From Zhongshania marina (GTDB taxonomy: Bacteria; Pseudomonadota; Gammaproteobacteria; Pseudomonadales; Spongiibacteraceae): a stretch of DNA of 64,000 bases. The notes beneath the pieces were generated by a model that worked only from the letters and a program-made list of their open reading frames with translations, made no database searches and had not been told where the DNA came from. Made by a program: the position numbers and the translations under genes. Location of the stretch: the NCBI RefSeq assembly GCF_002915595.1, contig NZ_PQGG01000007.1, forward strand, positions 124,001 through 188,000. The letters run 5' to 3'. Positions 38,775 through 49,249 of this stretch are shown piece after piece. Within the stretch, counting starts at the first letter, position 1. The number at the start of each line of letters is the position of its first letter.

Positions 38775-39344
38775 TTAGTTTTTAACTCGGTTCTGATATT
38801 CACCAGTACGGGTATCAACCTTAATGACTTCACCCACACTCAAAAACAACGGCACTTTCACAACCGCGCCGGTGCTCAAATAAGCCGGTTTGGTGCCGCC
38901 TTGCGCGGTATCACCCTTAACACCTGGATCTGTTTCAACAATCTCTAGCTCAACAAAGTTTGGCGGGGTAACTGACAGCGGTGCGCCGTTGTACAAAGTA
39001 ACCGTGCAAATATCCTGCTCTTTTAACCAGTTAGATGCATCACCTACCGCTTTAAGATCTGCCTGAAACTGCTCGAACGATTCGGGATCCATAAAGTGGT
39101 AGAATTCGCCGTCGTTGTACAAGTACTCCATGCTTTGATCGATGACATCTGCGCCTTCGAGCGACTCGCCGGATTTGAAAGTACGCTCCCAAACCCGACC
39201 TGAGTTAAGATTGCGCAGGCGAACACGGTTAAAGGCTTGCCCCTTACCCGGCTTAACAAATTCATTATCTAAAATAGAACAAGGCTCGCCGTCGAGCATC
39301 ACCTTTAGTCCGTTGCGAAATTCATTGGTAGAGTAATTAGCCAT
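38775..39344 (-). CDS. efp: elongation factor P
   Basis: A 189-residue factor that helps ribosomes through polyproline stretches. Domain I holds VKPGKGQAF, with Lys34 as the site of beta-lysylation; domains II and III are seen in [17 protein letters not shown] and [21 protein letters not shown], ending [34 protein letters not shown]. Lys34 with epmA and epmB adjacent shows the lysine, not arginine-rhamnose, type. The start at 39344 follows GAGGAAA; the longer frame to 39452 is not conserved. Confidence 0.98.
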   Translation of the reverse strand: MANYSTNEFRNGLKVMLDGEPCSILDNEFVKPGKGQAFNRVRLRNLNSGRVWERTFKSGESLEGADVIDQSMEYLYNDGEFYHFMDPESFEQFQADLKAVGDASNWLKEQDICTVTLYNGAPLSVTPPNFVELEIVETDPGVKGDTAQGGTKPAYLSTGAVVKVPLFLSVGEVIKVDTRTGEYQNRVKN

Positions 39345-39390
39345 GATTTTCCTCAGCGACGGTGTAAAACCGTAGTTTAAAAAGGCAGCA

Positions 39391-39420
39391 ATGATACCCC
39401 TAAAAGACACGTTTTGGCAG
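39391..39420 (-). promoter_or_regulatory. candidate efp promoter overlapping the epmB start
   Basis: On the minus strand CTGCCA (39420-39415) and TATCAT (39396-39391) are spaced by 18 bases, a fair sigma70 promoter that would start RNA near 39384, about 40 bases before the efp ATG. The -10 box covers the epmB start codon on the other strand. Confidence 0.45.
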
Positions 39421-40404
39421 ACCGAAAGCTGGCAGCAACAAATGAGCGGCATGATCCGCGAGCCGGCGCGGCTATTTCAGCGTCTGCAATTAGACCCAAA
39501 CGAACGCCCAAACATCGCCGCAGCGCTGCAGCAATTCCCGCTGCGAGTGCCCGAGGCATTTGTTTCTAAAATGGCGATTGGCGACTGGAATGACCCCCTA
39601 CTTTTGCAAGTGTTGCCGTCGGAAAAAGAGACGCAACAGCACATCGGCTATCTTAACGACCCGCTGGAAGAAGCCAACGCCAACCCCACACCCGGTCTAA
39701 TCCACAAATACCACGGACGGGTATTACTCATTACCAGCCCAGCCTGCGCTGTTCACTGCCGCTACTGTTTTCGCCGCAACTTCCCCTATGACGCCAATAA
39801 TCCCAGTCAACGAGACTGGCAGAAGTCACTGGACTATATTGCAGATCGCGGCGAAATTAGCGAGGTCATACTCAGCGGTGGCGATCCGCTCTCCGCCCCC
39901 GACGAATACCTGCACAAACTCATCCTAAAAATTGCCGCAATTCCGCATGTCGACACCCTGCGCATTCATACTCGTCTACCGCTAGTTCTGCCCGCCAGAA
40001 TAACGCCTGAACTCATTAAAATATTCACAGAGAATCGACTGCGCCTCGTGATGGTCATTCACTGCAATCACGCTAATGAAATTGATAAGCACAGCGAAGT
40101 CGCGCTGGCTAATTTGCGCGAGGCTGGGTTTACTCTTTTAAACCAAAGCGTTTTACTTAAAGGAATCAATGACAATGTCGATACCTTAGTAGAATTAAGT
40201 CGGCGGCTATTCGAGGTGGACGTCATGCCCTACTACCTACATTTGCTAGACAAAGTGAACGGCGCCGCACATTTTGACGTAAATGAAGTACAGGCGCGCT
40301 TACTGATGCACGGTATACTCGCTAAACTACCTGGCTATTTGGTGCCGCGACTGGTTGTCGAGGAACCGAATGCAAGTAGCAAACGACCGCTTGCACTATT
40401 TTGA
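39391..40404 (+). CDS. epmB: EF-P beta-lysylation protein (lysine 2,3-aminomutase-like)
   Basis: A 337-residue radical SAM/PLP enzyme that turns lysine into (R)-beta-lysine for EpmA. The radical SAM cluster motif is [15 protein letters not shown] (CxxxCxxC); [15 protein letters not shown] and [18 protein letters not shown] follow, and the PLP lysine is expected in the C-half near [13 protein letters not shown]. Shorter than clostridial aminomutases, as normal for EpmB (E. coli 342). Divergent from efp over only 46 bases, within which ACGGT/ACCGT forms a short inverted repeat. Confidence 0.96.
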   Translation: MIPLKDTFWQTESWQQQMSGMIREPARLFQRLQLDPNERPNIAAALQQFPLRVPEAFVSKMAIGDWNDPLLLQVLPSEKETQQHIGYLNDPLEEANANPTPGLIHKYHGRVLLITSPACAVHCRYCFRRNFPYDANNPSQRDWQKSLDYIADRGEISEVILSGGDPLSAPDEYLHKLILKIAAIPHVDTLRIHTRLPLVLPARITPELIKIFTENRLRLVMVIHCNHANEIDKHSEVALANLREAGFTLLNQSVLLKGINDNVDTLVELSRRLFEVDVMPYYLHLLDKVNGAAHFDVNEVQARLLMHGILAKLPGYLVPRLVVEEPNASSKRPLALF

Positions 40405-40479
40405 TTTAACGCGTAAAAACATAGACTTAAAACACAAAGCGAATGCGACATTAGATGAAACGCTCACGCTCGGGACACT

Positions 40480-42267
40480 ATGAATAATAATTCAAGCCTT
40501 GCCATTGCAACGCCTGACATAAGCAGCAACTCACATAGCCAGTTCGCACTAAACGCAATGGCAGTCAGCACGTGGGTAAATAATCTGCCCCTAGCTAATC
40601 TGGGCGAAGCCACACGCCTGTTATATCAAGCATTATCGGAACTTAGCCACACAGCATGCAAACCAAAGGATCGCTACGAAATCCTTGAAAAAATCCGGCC
40701 TCAGGTTCATCGCACTGTAAAAGCACTCTCGCAACACTACCTCAATAAGCCGGTGGTACTACCGGAAAAAACCCAAAAAATAGTCCTGCTCGCAAACACC
40801 TTAAACTCACAGCTTGCAACCGGCTACTGCCAAGCATTTAAAGGTCTTGAGGGCGAGAACCGCTTGCTCCGCTCTAAAGACGCGCTTGCAAGCTGCCTGC
40901 ATAGAGCGCTGACCGAGCACAGCAGAATTTTACTGCGAACCTATCAGCTATACCGCTCTAGTCATCCAGAGTTTTGGCTAAACGCACATAAGATTTACCA
41001 GTGTGCCCACGCGCAAAGACTGCGCAAATCCAAAGTCATTGATGGTGTCTACGGCGATGGCACAGTGCAACAAGCCTATCTCCGCCTGTTAATGCTGAGC
41101 TGCAGTAAAACTCACCAACTGCCCCAGCGTTATATCGACGACATTTTTAATGAATTAAACGGCTGGTCAGCCTCAATTGAACTGCGCACTGACCGACTGG
41201 AAAGCTGCGTATTTTTATTTAACCCGGCCGAAGATTCACCGCCCGCTTACCGTGAACTAATACAGCGTGCACCCTCCCCAGGTTGGCTCGGCATCGACAC
41301 CAAACCGCTGCTAACACAAAGTGGCGGACTCGCTGGCAGCAATACCGCGCGCAGAGTCAGCCACGGCACAAAATTAAGCAGCTCCGTACTCGACCACTTA
41401 ACAATCTCTTGGAGTTCTGCCACGTCACGTGCTGCGGAACGCATACCCTGTAACGACCCAGTCCTTATTACCGTGGGCATGAATACCACGCACTACTACG
41501 TCGCCAATCAGTTGGATTTTAGTCAGTTCCAAATAGAGCCAGACCACGACAACAGCTCCCCCCTCTTTCAAGAACGACGCGCAGATCAAGACGATGTTTG
41601 GAGTCGAAGCGGTGGGGCAGATACTCGCGGTCGCGATCCCGACCAAAAATCGTCAATCGATTACCGCGCGGGCGATGTCGAGACCATCAGCTATAGCTTG
41701 CCGCAAGATAATCCAGCACCAGTTAGCGCTGACAATAAATATGAATATTTGCGTTCACGCATTCTAGATACCAGCAGCTCCGGCTGCCGAATCGAATGGC
41801 CTAGCACCACGCAACTTCGTATTCGCACTGGCGAGCTAGTCGGCCTGAAAACCGACGATTACGACAGCTGGCGCGTTGGTGTTGTTCGCTGGCTGCGCAG
41901 TGATGGCAGCCACCAAGTTGGCATAGAGGCACTGGCATCTACAGCGACGCCGTACAGCGCCCGCCTTATTCAATCCGGCCTGCCGGTGAACGAGTATCAA
42001 CGAGCAATGCTGCTACCCGGCGGGCATATTGCAAAAGGCCCCATGCTATTGCTATCTGGGGTCGTTGGAATAGCGGAAGGGCACACCGTAGAACTCTTGC
42101 GCCCCGGCCATTCCATGCGTATAAAATTAGGTAAAATCGTAGAGCAATCCAATGCCTTCAAATTATTCCGCTTTGAAGATATTGCCCGCAACACCATTAA
42201 GATGGATGTAGCAGATGCCGACGAAGTCAATAAAAACGACTTTAATCAGCTCTGGGATATTCTTTGA
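40480..42267 (+). CDS. PilZ-like domain protein upstream of fimX
   Basis: A 595-residue protein without a clear overall family. Residues ~30-340 are largely helical (EATRLLYQALSELSHTACKPKDRYEILEKIRPQVHRTVKAL, with later SKTHQLPQRYIDDIFNELNGW). Residues ~415-500 look like a PilZ barrel: D430-T-S-S-S-G435 fits the DxSxxG c-di-GMP motif, followed by VGLKTDDYDSWRVGVVRWLRSDGSHQVGIEAL. I do not see the RxxxR half of the motif just upstream, so nucleotide binding is doubtful. It occupies the position of P. aeruginosa PA4958, directly before fimX (56 bases), and is probably co-transcribed with it, suggesting a type IV pilus or c-di-GMP role. Confidence 0.65.
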   Translation: MNNNSSLAIATPDISSNSHSQFALNAMAVSTWVNNLPLANLGEATRLLYQALSELSHTACKPKDRYEILEKIRPQVHRTVKALSQHYLNKPVVLPEKTQKIVLLANTLNSQLATGYCQAFKGLEGENRLLRSKDALASCLHRALTEHSRILLRTYQLYRSSHPEFWLNAHKIYQCAHAQRLRKSKVIDGVYGDGTVQQAYLRLLMLSCSKTHQLPQRYIDDIFNELNGWSASIELRTDRLESCVFLFNPAEDSPPAYRELIQRAPSPGWLGIDTKPLLTQSGGLAGSNTARRVSHGTKLSSSVLDHLTISWSSATSRAAERIPCNDPVLITVGMNTTHYYVANQLDFSQFQIEPDHDNSSPLFQERRADQDDVWSRSGGADTRGRDPDQKSSIDYRAGDVETISYSLPQDNPAPVSADNKYEYLRSRILDTSSSGCRIEWPSTTQLRIRTGELVGLKTDDYDSWRVGVVRWLRSDGSHQVGIEALASTATPYSARLIQSGLPVNEYQRAMLLPGGHIAKGPMLLLSGVVGIAEGHTVELLRPGHSMRIKLGKIVEQSNAFKLFRFEDIARNTIKMDVADADEVNKNDFNQLWDIL

Positions 42268-42323
42268 GCAAACGTATCAACACATCATTTAGAAGATAAA
42301 ACTGCCACAACTATCGAGCTACT

Positions 42324-44333
42324 ATGAGCAGCAACACTGCGATCAATATTCTTCTGTTTTGTCTCGCGGATAGTGACGCCGAACAATTGGCGACTCATTG
42401 CCGCCGAGGAGGGCGTATAGCCCACACTCTCAATATTGATACCGGCGAAAAATTAACGACCGCAATTACAGACAACGATGATTGGGACGTACTCGTCTTT
42501 GACGCAGAGCAATCCCAGCTCGATATAGAGCGCTGCTGTCACATCCTACGTAAATACCAAAAAGAAATCCCCGTTATTTATTTGGGGGAAGGAGACACGC
42601 TGCGCCCACCGGATCCCGCTGTTGTAGACGTAATAAATAAATACAATATTGCGCAGCTAGTAAATGCCGCGTTTAAGGCACAGACATCGTCGCAACTCCA
42701 CCGCCAACTCGCAGCAGCTAAACTTGCCCTAGCCGAAGCTGAGGAGCGAAACCAATTACTGCTGGTTGATCACCAAGACCCCATCGCCTATATCACTGAT
42801 GGAATGGTAATTTATGCAAACACGCCATTTTGTGAGCACATGGGCTACGACGATCTAGACGGCTTCCCCATTGTCGATTTGATCGCCAACAAAGATAAAG
42901 ACCGCTTTAAAAACGTCCTTAAAAAACAGCAACAACACAGTGAACACCAGCAATTAGAAATCAGTTTTTTCCTTGCTAACCGCACCGAGCTTAAAACACA
43001 TATCCATTGTGACAGCGCCCATTACGAAGGCGAAGATTGCATACAGCTCACTATTCACAAAGCCAACGACGACGCGGCACTGAACGGTGTAGATAACACC
43101 ACGCGAATGAGCAGCAAACATCAATTTCTAAACTTGCTACAGGATTTTATTGAAAACGAGCGCAATAGTAATTCATCGCTCATCCTAATCTCTGTTGATC
43201 ACTTCAGTAAACTGCGTCACAGCACCAGCCTCCTTGATGTGGAGCAGCTCATAGAAGCCCTCAGCAATCATGTGCGCGCAGGCATGCCAGCCCAGCACTA
43301 TGGCCGTGTCGCGGACGATATGATTGCCGCTATTGCCCATCATGTCTCCAGTGACACAGCCCTTGAAATGGCGCTTGAATTAACAAGAACCATAGAGACG
43401 GAAATATTTGAGGTACGCAAACAATCTCTGCAATGCACGGTGAGTATTGCCATTTTGGCAATCAACCATCTCACTCCACCAAAAGCGTCGCTGTTACTAG
43501 ATACCGCCTTTGACGGCGTTGAAAACATCTACCACTCCGGTGGTAACAATGCGGAAATATGCAGCCGCAAACGCCAGCAACTCAATCGCAAAGATTCTGC
43601 AAACGACACCATTGCGGAAGCATTGGCAGACGCCCGTTTAAGCCTATTATTCCAGCCACTAGTCAATCTTGGCGCCGCCAGCGGTGACCATTACGAGGCG
43701 ACATTAAGTATTAAAGACTGGGTTGAAGGTGAGCTTACGGCGGGGGAAATGCTGCGGGCAATTGAGCGCGAACCGGAAAACTGCGAGCTTGATCACTGGA
43801 TAGTCGTCGAGGCAACCAAGCAGCTGGCCAAAGAGCGCTTAGCCGGCCAAGACCTTAAACTTATTATCAATCTCAGCGGCAATGTCTTCCACGACCCTGA
43901 GTTTTGCGCGTGGTTAAGCGTTGCATTCAAAGCCGCTGGAATACCGCCATCATCGGTTATTTTACAATTTGGTGAAGAAAGCATCGCCAACGCCTTAAAG
44001 CCCGCCCTAAATTTTGCAAATCAATTACAGAAATTAGGCGCCTCCTTGGCGGTACGAAACTTTGGCCGGACCCAGAAAGGCAATAAATTCTTAAACCACA
44101 TTCGCCCGAGCTTAGTAAAACCGGGCTACCGCGCCACCGATACACCAAGCGACCAAGAAATTCGCGATATAGTGCAACAAGCCCGCTCGCTGAACAGCCA
44201 AATCATGATTCCCAATGTTGGCAGCGCCGCAACGCTGGCCATGCTTTGGCAACTAGGCCCAGATTTTATTCAAGGTAGTTATGTCAGCGAACCCATGCCC
44301 AATATGAACTATGAATTCGCCGCATTTGGATGA
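42324..44333 (+). CDS. fimX: FimX-like c-di-GMP effector (REC-PAS-GGDEF-EAL, degenerate)
   Basis: A 669-residue protein. Residues ~5-125 are a receiver-like domain (DWDVLVFDAEQS), ~145-245 a PAS domain (DPIAYITDGMVIYANTPFCEHMGYDDLDGF), ~270-415 a GGDEF-like domain and ~425-665 an EAL-like domain. The GGDEF site is G327-R-V-A-D-D-M (no GGDEF), the EAL site is E458-A-T, and the later DDFG metal site is RNFG, so both activities should be lost. This matches FimX of Pseudomonas, a high-affinity c-di-GMP receptor that drives type IV pilus assembly and twitching. It lies next to convergent serB, as in Pseudomonas. Confidence 0.88.
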   Translation: MSSNTAINILLFCLADSDAEQLATHCRRGGRIAHTLNIDTGEKLTTAITDNDDWDVLVFDAEQSQLDIERCCHILRKYQKEIPVIYLGEGDTLRPPDPAVVDVINKYNIAQLVNAAFKAQTSSQLHRQLAAAKLALAEAEERNQLLLVDHQDPIAYITDGMVIYANTPFCEHMGYDDLDGFPIVDLIANKDKDRFKNVLKKQQQHSEHQQLEISFFLANRTELKTHIHCDSAHYEGEDCIQLTIHKANDDAALNGVDNTTRMSSKHQFLNLLQDFIENERNSNSSLILISVDHFSKLRHSTSLLDVEQLIEALSNHVRAGMPAQHYGRVADDMIAAIAHHVSSDTALEMALELTRTIETEIFEVRKQSLQCTVSIAILAINHLTPPKASLLLDTAFDGVENIYHSGGNNAEICSRKRQQLNRKDSANDTIAEALADARLSLLFQPLVNLGAASGDHYEATLSIKDWVEGELTAGEMLRAIEREPENCELDHWIVVEATKQLAKERLAGQDLKLIINLSGNVFHDPEFCAWLSVAFKAAGIPPSSVILQFGEESIANALKPALNFANQLQKLGASLAVRNFGRTQKGNKFLNHIRPSLVKPGYRATDTPSDQEIRDIVQQARSLNSQIMIPNVGSAATLAMLWQLGPDFIQGSYVSEPMPNMNYEFAAFG

Positions 44334-44357
44334 CGCGTTAATAGCTGTTTGAGAAAA

Positions 44358-45572
44358 CTACTTTCCCGTTAAACGGTCGCTGATCCCTAGCAAATAAAGG
44401 ATGCCATCAAGCCCCAAGGTAGAAATTGACTGCTTGGCATTCTCTCGCACTATTGGTTTGGCTCTGAAAGCGATACCCAAACCGGCAATACTCAGCATAG
44501 GCAAATCATTTGCACCATCACCCACCGCGATAACCTGCTCCATGTCTAAACCTTCGCGCTCGGCAATTTCGCGCAACAACTCAGCCTTGCGCTTACCGTC
44601 TACTACAATGCCCTCAACCTCGCCGGTCACCCGCCCGTCGCGAATAACAAGCTCGTTGGCGTGCACGTAATCAATACCAAGCTTACGTTGTAGATAATGC
44701 CCAAAATACGTAAAGCCGCCTGATAAAATAGCGGTTTTATAACCAAGCTGCTTAAGGGTGGAAACTAAATTTTCCGCGCCTTCGGTTATCCGCAAGCTCT
44801 CGGCAATACCCTCGAGCACAGACTCATCTAAGCCTTTGAGCAAAGCAACCCGCGCTTTAAAGCTTTCGGTAAAATCGATTTCGCCGCGCATAGCCCGCTC
44901 GGTAATTTCAGCAACCTGCTCACCAACACCTGCGGCGATGGCGAGTTCGTCAATTACTTCTGCCTCAATGAGCGTAGAGTCCATATCAAAAGCAACCAAG
45001 CGCCGAGTGCGCCGGAACATATTGTCTTCTTGATAGGCGATATCAATATCCATCTCGCTGGCTAAATGCAAAAGCTCACGGCGAAAATCCGTGGCATCCG
45101 GCAAATTACCGCGTACCGACAATTCAACTGACGCCTTAGACTGCTGCTCAACACCCTCTAGCGGCACACGCCCAGACAAGCGGTCGATACGATCAATATT
45201 TAATGCATAACGGGAAACAATATCTGTGACGCCCGCAATATGCTTTGCGGTAATCTTGCGTGCCAGCAAGGTCACAATATGACGCTGCTTGCCTTGACCA
45301 GACACCCACTGGTTATAGCTCTCAGGGCTAACAGGCAAAAAGCGAACCTGCATACCCATTTCATGGGTACGAAATAAAATATCTTTTAAAATACTAGCCG
45401 CCTCAGCGCCGGCGGGCACCTCTACCAGCAGCCCCAAGGACAAATTGTCATGTATCACCGCTTGGCCAATATCCAAGATATTCACCTGATGGTCCGACAA
45501 AATACTGGTGATTGTACTTGTCACGCCAGGCCGATCATCGCCCGCTATATTGATCAATATAATTTCGTTCAC
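44358..45572 (-). CDS. serB: phosphoserine phosphatase
   Basis: A 404-residue HAD-family enzyme that makes serine from phosphoserine. Two N-terminal ACT-like domains (about 1-185, IILINIAGDDRPGVTSTITSILSDHQVNILDIGQAV) precede the HAD core: the nucleophile Asp is in VAFDMDSTLIEAEVIDELA, then AILSGGFTYFG and AVGDGANDLPML. The start is a GTG at 45572 after GGGGGTGG, giving the 404 residues of the pseudomonad enzyme; the longer frame to 45632 is unlikely. Convergent with fimX (24 bases, no terminator seen) and divergent from the YtjB-family gene, as is E. coli serB from smp/ytjB. Confidence 0.95.
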   Translation of the reverse strand: MNEIILINIAGDDRPGVTSTITSILSDHQVNILDIGQAVIHDNLSLGLLVEVPAGAEAASILKDILFRTHEMGMQVRFLPVSPESYNQWVSGQGKQRHIVTLLARKITAKHIAGVTDIVSRYALNIDRIDRLSGRVPLEGVEQQSKASVELSVRGNLPDATDFRRELLHLASEMDIDIAYQEDNMFRRTRRLVAFDMDSTLIEAEVIDELAIAAGVGEQVAEITERAMRGEIDFTESFKARVALLKGLDESVLEGIAESLRITEGAENLVSTLKQLGYKTAILSGGFTYFGHYLQRKLGIDYVHANELVIRDGRVTGEVEGIVVDGKRKAELLREIAEREGLDMEQVIAVGDGANDLPMLSIAGLGIAFRAKPIVRENAKQSISTLGLDGILYLLGISDRLTGK

Positions 45573-45689
45573 ACCACCCCCTACAGCAATCGGCGTATTG
45601 TAGCGGTAGACGTAACTCCACCCAAGCACCACAACCTTGATATACTCTCAAAATAATAGAAGCCTCGCCTTCCAGATGGAAAGTACAAC

Positions 45690-46907
45690 ATGCTCAAGCA
45701 GCTACTTAAATTACCCCTGTCAGCGAAATGCGGCCTGATTACTGCGCTAATTTGCGCTGTAGCAGGAATGACTCTGCTACTCACTAGCATGACAGCCAGC
45801 AAACAAATTCTTCTTGAAACCACCCATTTGATTGGCCAGCAATGGACAAATCAATTGGCGTCCCAAAGCCAACAAGCGCTGCTTCGCAATGACAAAGTCA
45901 GTCTTCAAGCCATTTTACAGGACTACATCAACAGTCCGCTCATTGTTTATGGCAGCATCGCCAATGCCCGCGACGAAACCGTGGCAGAAACCGGACACTG
46001 GCGTGCAGAAAATTTAAATTACGAGGCCCCCGTAGCCGCTGACGGTAGACTCGGTCTAGTAAAGCTATCGTTAAGTCGCGAATTAATTGGCGACGAAATA
46101 CGCGACCTAGGTAAAACCCTGCTTATTCTGACCGGACTGCTAGCCTGTCTTAGCTACGCCATTATTGCGGTTCCCATGCAGCGCATAGAAGCATTTTTAG
46201 AACTTGCTCGCGCCCGCCTCGCCCAGCCTCTGCGCAATGACAAAAGCGACTACCCCGCCTCAGATAGCCTTGGAAAACTATTAGAAGAAATACACGATCC
46301 GCAGATTCGCTTGAGTAAACTCGGTAAAAATCGCTTCAAAGATTATTATATTCTTCACTGTCATTGGCAGTCTTATAGCGCCTTACACGCGCAGATGGCA
46401 CCAGAAAGTTTTCGCGAACATCTGCGCACCAGCTACGCCCGTGGAGAAGCCATCGCCAAACTCTATCACGCCGATATAGTCGTTCATCGCCACAATGCAA
46501 TCAGTCTGCGCTTCTTTGAGGTTGCCGGCACAGACCACCCTTTATTCCGCGCCCTGTGCTGCGCCGAGCTATTCCAAAGCCTCGATAAAGTACTGCGCAG
46601 CCGAGCCGGTATTGCGCACATTCACGGCGAAGGCGATCACTGGGAGTGTGCCGCCAAGGAATGTGCTGCTGTCGACCAATTACACACTGCAACGGCCGAG
46701 GGTAAGGGTACCTGGCTTGATGATAGCTGCCGCAGCAATGAGCGAATTGACGCCTGGGTGGATATTAGAGGCAATCACACCAGCCCCATGAAAGCCCCCT
46801 ATGGGGACCTGCTTGAACGGCAGCAAACGCAATTGAAAAAATTAACGCTAGACTCATTCCGACAAGAATCAAACAAGCCCCAATCTGACAGTAATCCAGT
46901 AGCATAA
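45690..46907 (+). CDS. AhpA/YtjB (Smp)-family membrane protein
   Basis: A 405-residue protein. Two membrane spans (about 17-36, LITALICAVAGMTLLLTSM, and 143-160, TLLILTGLLACLSYAIIAV) enclose a periplasmic sensor-like loop (QSQQALLRNDKVSLQAILQDYINSPLIVYGSIAN). The N-terminal ~170 residues and the position next to serB match E. coli Smp/YtjB (214 residues). The extra ~230-residue C-terminal part (KNRFKDYYILHCHWQSYSALHAQM...) is cytoplasmic and faintly like a nucleotide-cyclase fold, but no catalytic motif is seen. It equals P. aeruginosa PA4961 in position. Function unknown; a signalling role is possible. Confidence 0.72.
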   Translation: MLKQLLKLPLSAKCGLITALICAVAGMTLLLTSMTASKQILLETTHLIGQQWTNQLASQSQQALLRNDKVSLQAILQDYINSPLIVYGSIANARDETVAETGHWRAENLNYEAPVAADGRLGLVKLSLSRELIGDEIRDLGKTLLILTGLLACLSYAIIAVPMQRIEAFLELARARLAQPLRNDKSDYPASDSLGKLLEEIHDPQIRLSKLGKNRFKDYYILHCHWQSYSALHAQMAPESFREHLRTSYARGEAIAKLYHADIVVHRHNAISLRFFEVAGTDHPLFRALCCAELFQSLDKVLRSRAGIAHIHGEGDHWECAAKECAAVDQLHTATAEGKGTWLDDSCRSNERIDAWVDIRGNHTSPMKAPYGDLLERQQTQLKKLTLDSFRQESNKPQSDSNPVA

Positions 46908-46912
46908 AAATC

Positions 46913-46947
46913 AAAAAGGCGTGCCATTATGTATGGTCCGCCTTTTT
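46913..46947. terminator. bidirectional terminator between the YtjB-family gene and parC
   Basis: AAAAAGGCG (46913-46921) pairs with CGCCTTTTT (46939-46947), with an inner CCAT/ATGG stem. It gives T5 on both strands and serves the two convergent genes. Confidence 0.85.
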
Positions 46948-46990
46948 GCTTAGCCGTTCAGGGCAGGTTTGTTGCCAAACGCAACACCGA

Positions 46991-49249
46991 CTAGCCCGCA
47001 GTCACGGTTTGCAAAGCATCAACCTTTTGGAAACCCCGTGGCAATTTGTGACCACGACGACCACGCTCACCCAAATAATGTTCCAGCTCAGCAAACTTTA
47101 ACGACAAATGACGTTTACCTGAAATCACTTTTAAGGTGTCGCGCTCAGAGAATATCGTCACCGCAGTCACATATTCTTCTCTACTTGCCGCCCGCGCAGA
47201 CGGGATGCCAATCATTTTGTTTCCCTTGCCTCGTGGCATTAAGGGCAAATCACCAACGGGGAATATCAACATGCGCCCCTCGGTGGTTACCGCCACCACA
47301 TGACTAGATTCCATATCACCAACCGCCACAGGTGGTAATACCAACGCACCTTTTGGCAGTGTTAAGGCGGCTTTACCGGCCTTATTTTTACTCTGCAAAT
47401 CGGATAGTTTCGCAATAAATCCATAACCTGCGTCAGAGGCCAGCAAATAATGCCCCTCGTCACTTCCCATCATCATACCGGTGAAATTCACCCCTGATGG
47501 TGGATTGATACGCCCGGTCAGCGGCTCGCCCTGACCGCGGGCAGACGGCAGACCATGGGCGGCTACCGTATAGGTCCTACCGGTACTATCAAGAATAACA
47601 ACGGGCTGATTACTCTTACCCTTGGCCGATAATTTAAAGCGATCACCGGATTTATAACTCAAACTTAGCGGGTCAATATCGTGACCTTTGCCCGAGCGAA
47701 TCCAGCCCATCTCCGACAAAATAACGGTTACCGGCTCGGCGGAAACAATTTCTTCCTCCGAAAACGCCCGCGCTTCAGCACGAGCGACCAAAGGTGAGCG
47801 ACGCTCGTCGCCAAACTCCTCAGCCGCAGCCAACAATTCTTTGCGAACGAGACTCTTCATTCTACGCGCCGAACCTAAAGTCAGCTCTAAGCTATCGCGC
47901 TCCTGGGCAAGCTCATCCTGCTCGCCGCGAATTTTCATTTCTTCAAGCTTGGCTAAATGACGTAACTTTAATTCCAACACCGCTTCTGCTTGCGTATCGG
48001 TAAGCCCAAACCGAGCCATTAATACCGGCTTAGGCTGATCTTCTTCGCGGATAATGGCAATGACTTCGTCAATATTTAAAAATGCGATGAGCAAGGCATC
48101 TAAAATATGCAAACGCTTGAGCACTTTATCCAAGCGGTACTCTAAGCGGCGCCGGGTTGTCGCGGTGCGAATCTCTAACCACTCACCCAGTATTTTATCT
48201 AGGCCTTTTACCTGAGGGCGGCCGTCCAAGCCGATCACATTCATATTGACGCGGTAACTGCGCTCTAAATCAGTAGTCGCAAACAAGTGATTCATCACCG
48301 CCTGCTTATCAACGCGATTCGAGCGGGGAATCACCACCAAGCGAGTAGGGTTTTCGTGATCAGACTCGTCGCGCAAATCCACAATCATCGGCAGCTTTTT
48401 AGCCTGCATTTGCTGCGCAATCTGCTCTAAGACTTTTGAACCAGAGGTTTGATGCGGCAAGGCGGTAATAACGATATCCTCGCCCTCGTCCTGCCAGAGT
48501 GCACGCATACGCAATGAACCACGCCCGCTTTCATACATTTTCCGCAGATCTTCTGGCGAGGTAATAATCTCCGCATCGGTGGGAAAATCTGGGCCCTTTA
48601 CGTGCTCACACAACTCCGCAACACTGGCATTGGGGGCGTCGAGCAAATGAATACAGGCGCTGACAACTTCACGTAAATTATGTGGTGGAATATCGGTCGC
48701 CATACCTACCGCAATACCGGTGGTGCCATTCAATAAAATATTCGGCACCCGCGCCGGCAACGTCGCTGGCTCCTCCATTTGACCGTCAAAATTAGGCACC
48801 CAATCGACCGTGCCTTGCCCCAATTCGCTTAACAAGACCTCAGCATATTTGGTTAATTTAGACTCGGTGTAACGCATGGCCGCAAAGGACTTTGGATCGT
48901 CGGGCGACCCCCAGTTCCCCTGCCCGTCAATCAGTGGGTAGCGGTAGGAGAAGTTCTGCGACATTAACACCATTGCTTCGTAAACTGCGCTGTCGCCGTG
49001 GGGATGGAATTTACCAATAACATCCCCCACTGTGCGCGCAGACTTCTTATGCTTGGCGTTTGATTTAAGCCCCAGCTCGCTCATGGCGTAAACAATACGG
49101 CGCTGCACCGGCTTTAAGCCGTCTGCGATATTCGGCAGCGCACGATCGAGAATAACGTACATGGAATAGTCCAAATACGCCTTTTCGGTGTAATTCTTGA
49201 GTGGCATTTGCTCGACGCCGTCGGCGCCAATCACAATAGATTCTGACAT
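46991..49249 (-). CDS. parC: DNA topoisomerase IV subunit A
   Basis: A 752-residue subunit that breaks and rejoins DNA to separate daughter chromosomes. The catalytic tyrosine is Tyr127 in [10 protein letters not shown]. The quinolone-determining region [14 protein letters not shown] keeps Ser87 and Glu91, the sensitive-type residues. The C-terminal beta-pinwheel begins near 490 ([23 protein letters not shown]; later [14 protein letters not shown]), a five-blade ParC type. Length matches E. coli ParC (752). parE is not adjacent in the window. Confidence 0.97.
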   Translation of the reverse strand: MSESIVIGADGVEQMPLKNYTEKAYLDYSMYVILDRALPNIADGLKPVQRRIVYAMSELGLKSNAKHKKSARTVGDVIGKFHPHGDSAVYEAMVLMSQNFSYRYPLIDGQGNWGSPDDPKSFAAMRYTESKLTKYAEVLLSELGQGTVDWVPNFDGQMEEPATLPARVPNILLNGTTGIAVGMATDIPPHNLREVVSACIHLLDAPNASVAELCEHVKGPDFPTDAEIITSPEDLRKMYESGRGSLRMRALWQDEGEDIVITALPHQTSGSKVLEQIAQQMQAKKLPMIVDLRDESDHENPTRLVVIPRSNRVDKQAVMNHLFATTDLERSYRVNMNVIGLDGRPQVKGLDKILGEWLEIRTATTRRRLEYRLDKVLKRLHILDALLIAFLNIDEVIAIIREEDQPKPVLMARFGLTDTQAEAVLELKLRHLAKLEEMKIRGEQDELAQERDSLELTLGSARRMKSLVRKELLAAAEEFGDERRSPLVARAEARAFSEEEIVSAEPVTVILSEMGWIRSGKGHDIDPLSLSYKSGDRFKLSAKGKSNQPVVILDSTGRTYTVAAHGLPSARGQGEPLTGRINPPSGVNFTGMMMGSDEGHYLLASDAGYGFIAKLSDLQSKNKAGKAALTLPKGALVLPPVAVGDMESSHVVAVTTEGRMLIFPVGDLPLMPRGKGNKMIGIPSARAASREEYVTAVTIFSERDTLKVISGKRHLSLKFAELEHYLGERGRRGHKLPRGFQKVDALQTVTAG

